A DNA stretch of 64,000 bases from positions 19,739,031 through 19,803,030 of the forward strand of contig CM044957.1 in NCBI GenBank assembly GCA_024516035.1, given 5' to 3'. Position 1 is the first letter of the stretch. Every line of letters begins with the position of its first letter. The position numbers and the translations under genes are program-made. Positions 21,590-30,960 of this stretch are shown here, one piece after another. The stretch is from Bactericera cockerelli (Eukaryota; Arthropoda; Insecta; Hemiptera; Triozidae). Below the pieces are notes generated by a model that did no database searches, was not told the DNA's origin, and was given only the letters and a program-made list of their open reading frames with translations.

Positions 21590-21745
21590 TTATTCCAGCA
21601 GTAAGCCCAAGACTTATCATTATGTGGTAAAAATCCCAAATGGGAGGATAACTTGTCTTGTCCCGGCTGGGTTTCGAACCCGCGACCTCTGGAATCTCTT
21701 TATTCACACAGTGCCGCCTTTACCACTGAGCTACCGGGACAGACG
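21590..21745 (-). repeat. SINE family 4 with intact tRNA-like head
   Basis: On the minus strand the head (21660-21740) starts GTCCCGG and ends CCGGGAC, a perfect 7-bp acceptor stem, with A-box-like GTAGCTCAGTGGTAAAGG and B box GGGTTCGAAACCC. The T stem pairs only partly, and the anticodon region is not clean, so this is a SINE head or tRNA pseudogene. The body (TTATCCTCCCATTTGGGATT, then a TTCCAGC-type end) recurs at 61829-61905, and a related head at 62140-62222. Confidence 0.7.
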
Positions 21746-23099
21746 GGAAGAAGAAACCTGATGTTGTAAAACATTCTGACATTAGCATGTGAGACACAAA
21801 GATTTTTGGGAATATTTGCTAACAGTGGTCCCCCTCCTGTCCATATTTTGTAAACATATAGATAACCCCCCTCCGATTTCTTCTCACGAAATACAGATTA
21901 TAGTCAGATTTATATTGTAATATCCGTAATGAGGGTTACTACCTATTAATATACATAGATGGTTTTCGAGTTTTTAATTCAAATATGTCTCAAACAACCT
22001 TCGATGTTAGAATGTTAGTACTTCCGAGAAATTTAGAAATTGGAAGTATTTATTTTTTTATTAAAAGGGTTTGTAGACATTAAATTGAGTAGTGAAGTTT
22101 GGAATTCAGTTTATGAGCAAAAATTGATCCTGAAAGAGGGAGAGAGAAATATGACAAACGTGTTCAACAATAGAATGAAGTTGAGAGGCAGTTTTATTAG
22201 ACGCCGCACAGTGAGGCTGCTGCATATTAACATGCACTTGTACACGAGTGCATACAACTATGATAATAATCTTCTCACTGAAAGTTAAATCTTCTCTAAA
22301 GAATTTTCTAGATTAAACTTTACATCACCTATGAGGAATAATAAAGTCCCTGACACGTTTTCCTGCAAGTAATTGGAAAATCCTACGACGTGAAGAATTC
22401 CTTAGATCCCAGATTGTACTGAAAGGGTGGAGTTGAATTCAGCCCCTCTGACCTTTTTTATACCCAAATTGACACACAAGTTGCTTTGGGTGAAATGAAA
22501 AGTAAGACACGAGTAAATAATAAGGGATTTAAGCTAGTTCCGCAAATATTGTTGTTTGGTTTGGTTGCAAGATTCTAAGGTGAACAAAATAATGTATTAC
22601 TTTGCAATGTTTTTGTGCAAACCCATTGATTGGACATGGTCCAGCTAACTTTCTAACTTTCCGACAAGAAAATAGATGATAGGCTGATGCTACTCGTATT
22701 GTAATGATATCTCCACGGATTTTATTGTTCTTTTCTAACTTTTCCTTCGAAATAAACTGTCTTTATTGATCTGTTTTATTGCTGTTTTAGATTCACATCG
22801 AGTTATTTATTGTGTTTTTATACGTAAAAATATACTCTGTATAAAGAATAATTTTAAAAAGGTAAGAAAGGCTTAAATATAATAATCATGAGAAGGTATT
22901 TTGTATTAATCACGACAGTTATGTAAGAAGCACACTGGGTTTGTTTTTCTATCAATACAGTGAAAGAAAACATTTCGAATCCATAGTGAATAAGAGAATC
23001 TGAAGGTAAATTTCTTATTTAACTTACTTTTTCATGTGAAAATGAATACATCGCGAGAAACTACTGCCCAAGTTGATGTATTACTGCACCAAGGTTGCA

Positions 23100-23490
23100 T
23101 TCAAAAGTCGAGTTAGGCATAAACTAATCTGCAGTTTCTAGAGTCTACCGGAGATATCAAGAGACAAATTCCTTCAATAGAAAACTTGGTACAGGTAAGA
23201 CAAGCCAGCGAGATGAACGCTTTGTTGGTGATGCAGTCACTGTGCAACAGATACCTGAAAGCAGTTCAGATTGGAGAGATGTGGCTGCAAGTGAATACTC
23301 AAGGATGCCAAACCAACCTAAACTGGACTGAAGAGCAATGGGGCTGTGTTCTCTTCACCGATGAGAGTAGGATGTGCTTGTATGGTAATGATAGGAGAGG
23401 AAGAGTGTATAGATGACCAGGTGATTTATAATTTCAATGTTGTAAAAAAAACAGTAAGTTTTGGAGGTGGATCTTGTATGATCTGGATAA
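23100..23490 (+). pseudogene. Tc1-like transposase remnant
   Basis: Fragments in shifted frames match a Tc1-type transposase: FNRKLGTGK near 23175, then NWTEEQWGCVLFTDESRMCL and YGNDRRGRVYR (23320-23416), which surround the second catalytic Asp, and VSFGGGSCMIW near 23455. Frameshifts and stops break it, and a family 1 SINE interrupts it at about 23492. Inverted termini were not found. It is inactive. Confidence 0.85.
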
Positions 23491-23491
23491 T

Positions 23492-23705
23492 AATAATAAC
23501 ACTCTTTAGTGGAAAGTCACCACCAGGCGAGTTTGAAGCTCAAAGCATTTTCTACCACCTGACCCTCAGAGTCATATTATTATGTGGTCACAAACTCAAA
23601 TGAATGAGGGAAAATTCATGCACTGCATGGGATTCAAACCAATGTATCGGTACGCTACCTGGATTTTCAGACTAGCGCTTTAACCACTTGACTATACCAG
23701 TGCAT
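23492..23705 (-). repeat. tRNA-derived SINE, family 1, copy c
   Basis: In reverse orientation it carries the tail (AATAATAATAACACTCTTTA and GTCACCACCAGGCGAG), the body ATTATTATGTGGTCACAAAC and the head (GGGATTCAAACC and TTTAACCACTTGACTATACC). It interrupts the Tc1 remnant, so it is younger than that element. Confidence 0.75.
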
Positions 23706-23802
23706 TTTCACTTCAAATAAAAACTGGTTTCCATTCCTCGTGGCGCTAACGTTAGACTAACAAGTGAACGATACATTAAAGAGATACCTACTAGAGGAAC
23801 AT

Positions 23803-23919
23803 TATACAGGGTGGGGCAAAAGTCTGGAAACCCCTGAATAACTTTCGAATGGCTTTTTCGTTAAAAATTAAAATTTTGTAAGGTAAACCGGGCTAATAAG
23901 ACCTTCTTTTAGAGTCGAG

Positions 23920-23961
<42 letters not shown>

Positions 23962-24482
23962 CACCAATGTATTTCTTATTTGTAGGCCTTTCCAAAAATG
24001 TAGCGCAAGGTGGGGGTTCGTATTAACACTTTGTGTGCCAAGCCCATAATCGTGATTTTCCCCTGGGGCCACGATACAAAGGTTTGTCTCTCAATATGCT
24101 TCAAAACTAGATAGGTGAAAACCAAGCACACTCTGATCATCCTCAGGAGGCCACGCTTCAAATTCTCAATACAAAATACACAGTAGTGTGGCCCATACTG
24201 AGACACAATGCTTCAAAGAGAGGTCTAGTGTCTCTCAAAATGAGAGACGTGGCCCCAGCGGGAAGTCGCTGTCGCTCATATTGAGCGACGTGGCGCACAA
24301 AGTGTTAAAAAAAAAAATGAAGTTGGCCCCCCTGGCCCCGACATGGGGGCCGGTAACAAAAATCGACCCCACTCTAAAAGAAGATCTTATTAGCCAGGTT
24401 TACCGTACAAAATTTTAAGTTTACCGAAGAAGGCATTCGAAAGTTATTCAGGGGTTTCCAGACTTTTGCCCCACCCTGTATA
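23803..24482. mobile_element. mariner/Tc1-type MITE with 112-bp inverted repeats
   Basis: Arms 23803-23915 and 24371-24482 are near-complementary. Both begin TATACAGGGTGGGGCAAAAG; TACAGGGTG ends and TA flanks are typical of mariner-like elements. The 455-bp interior contains a long A run (about 23925-23958) and C-rich blocks but no transposase. Non-autonomous. Confidence 0.85.
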
Positions 24483-25051
24483 AAAAATACTATTAATATA
24501 ACTGCGACTTAAAATATTTTTCCCCCATTATTTTAAACAGGAACGAAATTGTTTCGGGTAATCATACCTCCTGGGCCACCCTGTATACTTTCATTGTCTA
24601 TCAAGGTTACCAGAGGTTCTGTGGCCACCCGCCACAGTGCCGAAGAATGAGACAGACGCACGGCCTCATGGCCGAAAACAAATATTTTGGTATCCTGAGG
24701 CTATGATTCGTTCAGAAATTAAAAAAAAAAAAAACTGGGTAGGTAGGTCAAATTTTCGACAAATACATTACTTTATTTATTAAAGACTAGGGAAAATAAA
24801 AATACTTTTATACTTTATAAATTAATATTTGTTTTGCTAGAGAGCTTTGACTTTCCATTAAAGGGTTATGGAACACGAACCAATTAAATCCAGGCCGCTG
24901 GTTCACGCTTCCCCCTGATCATGCTTGGCTCCGTCACTGGAGATCTTACAGTGTTTCCTTTTCTCCTTTCTTACCTTTGCCTTTCCGTTTTCACTATATC
25001 ACTCCTTCTTCTCTTCCTTTGTTTATTCTAAAGCGGCGGCTAGTGGCGGAA
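24483..25051. other. short spacer with a mariner end relic
   Basis: GGGCCACCCTGTATA at about 24568-24582 looks like the right end of a further mariner-like element whose left end is not visible. Nothing else is recognised. Confidence 0.35.
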
Positions 25052-25551
25052 TAATGTATCCCACAAAAAACTACCGTTAAAAAAAGGGCCAAGTTCCAGA
25101 ACAGAACTATCCAAAAAGGTTTCGCCAATGAATGCAGTGATATCTTGTTTGCGGCCAAGTTATCTTGGTACTAAACTATTTCTTTTATTAAACCCCGTTT
25201 TCTGAGTTCCTCATTTGGTATGTTTTTAACTGCAAACTATCCTCTAACTTGGCCAGTGTCGCTCCTTGTGATGGTTATATTGTTATTCTGTACCTATACA
25301 TATAGTCGTAATATTCCATACAACCGATGTCATAAAACTGGCCAAGTTAGAGGATATTTTGCATTTAAAAACATACCAAATGAGGAACTCAGAAAACGGG
25401 GTTTAATAAAAGAAATAGTTTAGTACCAAGATAACTTGGCCGCAAACAAGATATCACTGCATTCATTGGCGAAACCTTTTTGGATAGTTCTGTTCTGGAA
25501 CTTGGCCCTTTTTTTAACGGTAGTTTTTTGTGGGATATCATTACTTTTTGT
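25052..25551. mobile_element. foldback element, copy 1
   Basis: Arms of about 206 bp (25052-25257 and 25337-25544) are near-perfect inverted copies around a 79-bp spacer. They contain ATCCCACAAAAAACTACCG, AGTGATATCTTGTTTGCGGC, GTTATCTTGGTACTAAAC and ATCCTCTAACTTGGCC. The right end continues to ACTTTTTGTA. A related copy lies at 39001-39495 and a single end fragment at about 27121-27150. There is no transposase. A transcript through it would fold to a hairpin of about 200 bp. Confidence 0.85.
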
Positions 25552-25609
25552 AAATGGTTCGTTTCCCAGCACGTTTCATTATTTTTATTAAAAATTTCAA
25601 GATTATTCA

Positions 25610-26890
25610 CTTTAATATGCTCCCTAAAACGACACCGATTAACAGCAGAAATAGTGCGAAAGAGCCGGATTTCAGATTTTTCCCTATACTTTTACAATGA
25701 ACACTAGCACCATACTAAATTTCAGCTTTGTAGGTAGTAGGGAAGTGCCTCATAATTTATATGCATAATCGAGTATACTTCCTCCCTAAAATAACACAGT
25801 TTAACAGCATGATAAGTGCGAAAGTTCCGGTTTTCAGATTTTTCTCAGTACTTTTACAATAAACCCTACCAGTATACAAAATTTCAGCTTTTTAGGTAGT
25901 AGGGAAGTGCCTCATAATTTATATACATAATATAGTGCTCCCTAAAACGACACCGTTTAACAGCAGAAATAGTGCAAAAGTGCCGGTTTTCAGATTTTTC
26001 CCTGTACTTTTACAATAAACCCTACCATCATGCAAAATTTCAGCTTTCTAGGTAGTAGGGAAGTGCCTCATAATTTAGATCCATAATCGATTATATATAT
26101 CCTCCGTAAAACGACACCGTTTAACAGCATGATAAGTGCGAAAGTTCCGGTTTTCAGATTTTTCTCAGTACTTTTACAATAAACCCTACCAGTATACAAA
26201 ATTTCAGCTTTTTAGGTAGTAGGGAAGTGCCTCATAATTTATATACATAATATAGTGCTCCCTAAAACGACACCGTTTAACAGCAGAAATAGTGCAAAAG
26301 TGCCGGTTTTCAGATTTTTCCCTGTACTTTTACAATAAACCCTACCATCATGCAAAATTTCAGCTTTCTAGGTAGTAGGGAAGTGCCTCATAATTTAGAT
26401 CCATAATCGATTATATATATCCTCCGTAAAACGACACCGTTTAACAGCATGATAAGTGCGAAAGTTCCGGTTTTCAGATTTTTCCCAGTACTTTTACAAT
26501 AAACCCTACCAGTATACAAAATTTCAGCTTTTTAGGTAGTAGGGAAGTGCCTCATAATTTATATACATAATATAGTATACTTCCTCCCTAAAACGACACC
26601 TTTTAACAGTTTTTAGAACTTTTTCAGATTTTTCCCTATACTTTTACAATAAACCCTACCATCATGCAAAATTTCAGCTTTCTAGGTAGTCGGGAAGTGC
26701 TTCATAATTTAGATCAATAATCGATTATATATTTTCTCCCTAAAACGACACCGTTTTACACCATGATAAGTGAAAAAATTCCGGTTTTCAGATTTTTCCC
26801 TGTACTTTTACAATAAACCCTACAATCCTGCAAAATTTCAGCTTGCTAGGTAGTCGGGAAGTGCCTCATAATTTTGATGATCTGTCAGTC
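25610..26890 (+). repeat. 160-bp satellite array, eight units
   Basis: The marker CTAAAACGACACCG and its variants recur at about 25621, 25783, 25938, 26102, 26259, 26423, 26585 and 26737, giving unit lengths of 152-164 bp. Each unit also has TTCAGATTTTTCCC, TTTTACAATAAACCCTACC, AAATTTCAGCTTT and GGGAAGTGCCTCATAATTT. A 321-bp pair of units (from about 25931) is repeated almost exactly (from about 26252), a recent higher-order duplication. Single units of the same sequence lie at 38390-38531 and 54990-55100. Confidence 0.9.
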
Positions 26891-27120
26891 AGTCAGTCAG
26901 TATCAAAATCGCAAATTTCAAAATTACATTCCTCTGAAAGTTATTTGCATAGAGTCTTTAAATTTACAATGTCTTTTTAATGATACTAGGACAATCTCTG
27001 TTCCAAATTTCATATCTCTATGATCAATTGAACCGAAGATATGAGGGTGTGAAAAACCGGGTGAATCGGTTCGTGTAAAGATACACTGCCGTGCTTACTG
27101 GAACTTGGCCTGGCGCACTG
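26878..27120 (+). mobile_element. conserved tail of a Helitron-like element
   Basis: After the satellite array comes a 240-bp segment starting ATCTGTCAGTCAGTCAGT and ending ACACTGCCGTGCTTACTGGA then CTTGGCCTGGCGCACTG. The same segment follows single satellite units at 54965-55345 (plus) and 38146-38531 (minus). In those copies it closes with the hairpin GCGCACTGCCGTGCGC and TCAGAT. A central tandem repeat plus a 3' terminal hairpin suggests a Helitron/Helentron-type non-autonomous element; that classification is inference. Confidence 0.55.
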
Positions 27121-27419
27121 ACAAAGAGTACTGATATCCCCAAAGAACCAGTTCATTGTCGTTCACCAAGTAAAACTTAAAGAGAAATCAAGTTTGGGAT
27201 AACAATTAGCGAAGATAAAGATGATAACAAAAGAGGAATAAATGCAGATAGGAGTGCAGATAAGTAGAAAGAGAGGGGTAAAGGTGTTCTCAATTTGATA
27301 TATTATAATCTATTTTTAGCTTTTTATACTCATTTTTGGGCGTTCTTCTTTTTATAACCACGAAGTGGTGTTTTTGGGGATTACTCTAACCAAATGTATT
27401 AATACTTATCAAACATACC

Positions 27420-27510
27420 TAGGATGGGTAAAATAATTGTGGGTAGCAAGTTTGTGAGCAAGTCATTATGACCTTGCAGTTGAAAGCGACATTAAACCAT
27501 AATTTAAAAA
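27420..27510 (+). repeat. SINE family 3 body fragment
   Basis: It contains GGATGGGTAAAATAATTGTG, AGCAAGTTTGTGAG, ATTATGACCTTGCAGTTGAA and a final ACATTAAACC followed by A's. No head is visible. Confidence 0.45.
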
Positions 27511-27551
27511 AAAATAGGTATTTCAAAATAATGATATTTTTTTTTATTGGT

Positions 27552-27850
27552 TGAAGGTTTTTACTTGTTATTGTTATAAATATTATAATTCAAGAGATAC
27601 CAACTTGATTCTTTACTTCTGTGAGATGGTACCTTCCAAGATTTTCTTCTTGAGAGCCTTGAAGGAGGCGACTGCTTCTCCTACAAGATTTTCTTCTTGA
27701 GAGCCTGGTTTTTACTTGTTATTGTTATAAATATAATAATTCAAGAGATACCAATTTGATTCTTTACTACTGTGAGATGGCACCTTCCAAGATTTTATTC
27801 TTGAGAGCCTGGTAAGAGGCGGTTGCTTCTTCTACTACACCCTTCCTTGT
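27552..27850 (+). repeat. two-copy tandem duplication of about 155 bp
   Basis: TTTTTACTTGTTATTGTTAT, AATTCAAGAGATACCAA and TTGAGAGCCT occur in both halves (27552-27708 and 27709-27850). The two copies differ at several sites. No function is apparent. Confidence 0.8.
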
Positions 27851-28320
27851 GGCACTCCTCTAATGTATCCTCCCTCCCCTGCTCCCTTCTAGTCCGTTAT
27901 CTTAATCTAGAACATTAGCTTTCGTGTCTCTATTACATACATTTCCCTCCCCGAGCCATTATTATGTTCCAAATAAATGTTCCTTTATCATGAGAGCCCC
28001 GTTCTGTTGTACAATCTACTGTCGAACCCGAACAGATAAAAGGTTACCCCGAAATTTATTTTCGTGGGAGTTCTTTTCTTTCTATTTCTAGCTTTGCGTT
28101 TTTTCCTGCCTTGTCTATTAGTATAAATAGGTTGCGCTGAATATTTACTTCCCAGTTTACTAAACGTCTACCTAGTTAATATAAGATATTCAATTCACTG
28201 GATCCCACCGTTACTCGGGTTGTATATTGAATAATCCTCAGCTCCCGACGGATTAATGAAGTTCAGAAACATTAAGCATGAAGAATGAAAAGAAAGAGAT
28301 TTCAAATCACGCGTTGATTG

Positions 28321-28372
<52 letters not shown>
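28321..28372 (+). repeat. long poly(A) tract
   Basis: Fifty-two uninterrupted A bases followed by CAGTTCAG. Its translation as poly-lysine is an artefact. It may be the tail of a retroposed sequence, but no matching body or target duplication was identified. Confidence 0.9.
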
Positions 28373-28374
<2 letters not shown>

Positions 28375-28439
28375 AGTTCAGTCTATCCTTTACAATGGAT
28401 TCACAAAATTTGGGTCATTTTTTCCAACACAAACCATTC

Positions 28440-28521
28440 ATTCTATATTCGAACAAAAATCGAACCCGGGACCTTCCGCAGGGCAAGTGAGTGCCTAACC
28501 AAACCACTAAGCTAATCGCCG
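28440..28521 (-). repeat. tRNA-like SINE head
   Basis: The minus strand reads GCCGGCGATTAGCTTAGTGG (A-box region) and later CCCGGGTTCGATTTTTG (B box). The body is not shared with the other families by eye. Confidence 0.5.
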
Positions 28522-28949
28522 GCTGCAATTAGAGGGGTCGATAGTGTCGATACACATGAGATTTTTGATATACTGAAGTTAACGTTTGAGTCTGCCGAAC
28601 TGGCGATTGAAATTTCGCCACTAGCCGAAAGTATGGTTTTTTTTTGGTTTTCCATAGGTAGCAAATCTGAATTCTTACCACAGGCAGTGGTCCCAACAAC
28701 AACAAATTTAAATTCAGTATACTACCAAAAGTTTTGTCGCAGATCATGTTCCCTCTACCTTCTAATGGGCTACAGTGGCAGTTGTGTAAGATGAGCCCAG
28801 GAAAGGAAACGTAATCGAGAGAGCTAAATGGCACTCATTACTTACAGACCTTTTTCTTCCAAGTCTATCTTTTCCTTTCCATTTGCTAAATTAGCATTAC
28901 CTAACAGTAAGTTATCAGATGTTGCAGTGGGATTACGTAATAATGTACT

Positions 28950-29030
28950 ATACCTCAATCGATAAGGCGGTGGACTCGTAACCTCTAGGTCGATGGTTCG
29001 AGTCCCAAGTAGGCGAAAAAATATTACAAG
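28950..29030 (+). repeat. tRNA-derived SINE, family 2, head
   Basis: ACCTCAATCGATAAGGCGGT, GGACTCGTAACCTCTAGG and GATGGTTCGAGTCCCAAG match the head of family 2. The body that normally follows is not seen. Confidence 0.6.
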
Positions 29031-29649
29031 ACAAGGTTGGGTTATAATAGGTATTTTGATTTGTTTTTTTGTTGTTGTTATTAAATAATATATTGTATTA
29101 TTGGTTAGCCAGTAATAATTTTATTATTACCGAACTAATAATATTTTGTAGATTTTTTTTTAATATTTTGTAGCATCTCAATTGGTATTTTTTACATTAA
29201 AATCTTAAATTTCATTAATTATTTATTTTCAGTACTTCTCTGGGCTTTTTTTCAGTTTTCTAATCTATCCAATCTTTTTTCTTTGTTCGCTCTCACTTAG
29301 GTAGGTACATATTATGATATAACTAAATTATGACCTTACATTATGATTGAAAGTCCCTCTGTACAAGGGAAGGGAAAGCTATCAAGGCATTTGCTATTTA
29401 TAAAATATGACAAAGGTTTCTATGGGCGCCTGACATTTAGTACATTATACTTATGTATACTTGGATATTGATGTAATTTCTTAAAAAGTTACGTAAAAAA
29501 AAACACAAAATCAATGAAAATTTATAAAAATAAACCACGATTATTTAGGGTTTTTTCTCAAGAAACACCATTACCATTTATCTTGTAACACTTGTTCATG
29601 TGAAAATCGGGCTTGTACCGTTAAATATAATATACATGATACTTGTGTG

Positions 29650-29745
29650 CTTACACGCACAGTGACCTGGGTTCGGTCCAAAGCAGAGTACTATTTATTC
29701 TGCTCTGTACTTCGATTTCCGGGGTCCACTCATTTTGACACATAT
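29650..29745 (+). repeat. SINE family 5 fragment
   Basis: GACCTGGGTTCGGTCC is a B-box-like segment. It is followed by TGCTCTGTACTTCGATTTCC and GGGGTCCACTCATTTT, blocks shared with 57150-57320, 62750-62908 (minus) and 63500-63600. Confidence 0.5.
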
Positions 29746-30850
29746 CGAGAGATAAAGTTCTATAATTCTGCGCTATCCAGTAAAATTATGGTATTACATC
29801 ATATTAACACAAATAACATAATTTTTTTTCTCATACATACTCGTATGAACTCAATTGTAAAATTTACTATCGAAATAGGTGCCTGTCTCAATTAAAATTT
29901 TATGAGATTTCATTGGAAATCATAATTTCTTCTCGATAACTTGGTCTAAAACCCAATTAAAAAAAAAAAAAATCATATATTTTCTAATGATAAAAATTTG
30001 AGCAAACAGAAAAGTTTGCCGCTGTGGTAGGTATAAATTTATATTGCTACTAACTATCCCTCTTATTATTTTTATTGCTGTTTTCATTGTTCCGATGTCC
30101 TTGAATTTTTTCAAACTTTCATAAAAACTTTCATTGATTATTCTTATTGTCACGTTCAAGAATAGATGCTAAACACATCAAAAGTGCAGAAAATTCCGAT
30201 CATGATCCATCGCGTTTGAACTTCTGCCAACAAACGGTGAGATTTCAGAATTTTTCACACGTCTTTCGAACTTGAAATTTCATTTTCAAGAGTGAGCAAA
30301 AAAAAAATACACCTTTACATTGCAGCCATTGCCAATGTTAACCGAGGCATGGCTGAAAGGTCACGGGGGATATATATTTCATAATTCTGCATACTTCACC
30401 GGTACACGGTTGTATGCCAAGCCACAGCTGGTGGACCACAGCAGATGTATGATATTATTATTATTATTCGTATCATAAAATGCTGACCTTTAGTGAAAAA
30501 TTGAGGGGAGGAGAGGAATGGGTGGGTGGGAATTAGACAGCAGCATATTATACAAATATACATTATACATATGTATAGGTAGACACACAATACCTTATGT
30601 AGATAAACAAGTACAAGTGGGTTGTTAGCAGGGATATATATTCACTATATGTTTAGTCGGCTGTACATTTAACTGCATTAACACATGGTCCAGCTTTTTA
30701 TTCAACTTATAAAAGGATTATATTTTTTTAATTGAATGAATTTAACTATATTTAAGTAAAGTTAAAATCATTCAAAAAAAAAAAAAAAAAAATGAATCCT
30801 ATGTTAATGAATTTATTTCTGTTCACTAGGTATTTAATCTATTTATTGAG

Positions 30851-30960
30851 TAATAATAATTATAACAATCTTTAGTGGAAGGTAACCACCAGGCTAGTAT
30901 TTTTATTATTATGTGGTCACAAACTCAAATGAACGAGGAAAAGTTCGTCATAAGTAAACT
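30851..30960 (-). repeat. tRNA-derived SINE, family 1, copy d (partial)
   Basis: It contains ATCTTTAGTGGAAGGTAACC, ACCAGGCTAG, ATTATTATGTGGTCACAAAC and TCAAATGAACGAGGAAAA. The head is missing. Confidence 0.6.

Larger units (their letters stand above)
20608..23040. other. intergenic with SINE relics
   Basis: It contains SINE copies at 20968-21110 and 21590-21745. The rest (about 21750-23040) is AT-rich; short open frames there show no domain and no splice pattern that I can support. Confidence 0.4.
27851..30850. other. intergenic, no recognised gene
   Basis: It holds a 52-nt A run (28321-28372), a tRNA-like SINE head on the minus strand (about 28440-28521), a family 2 SINE head (28950-29030) and a family 5 SINE fragment (29650-29745). 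Reading frames are short and without domains. Confidence 0.4.

Noticed and set aside
28278..28490. Poly-lysine open frame
   Set aside because: It is the translation of a 52-nt A run.
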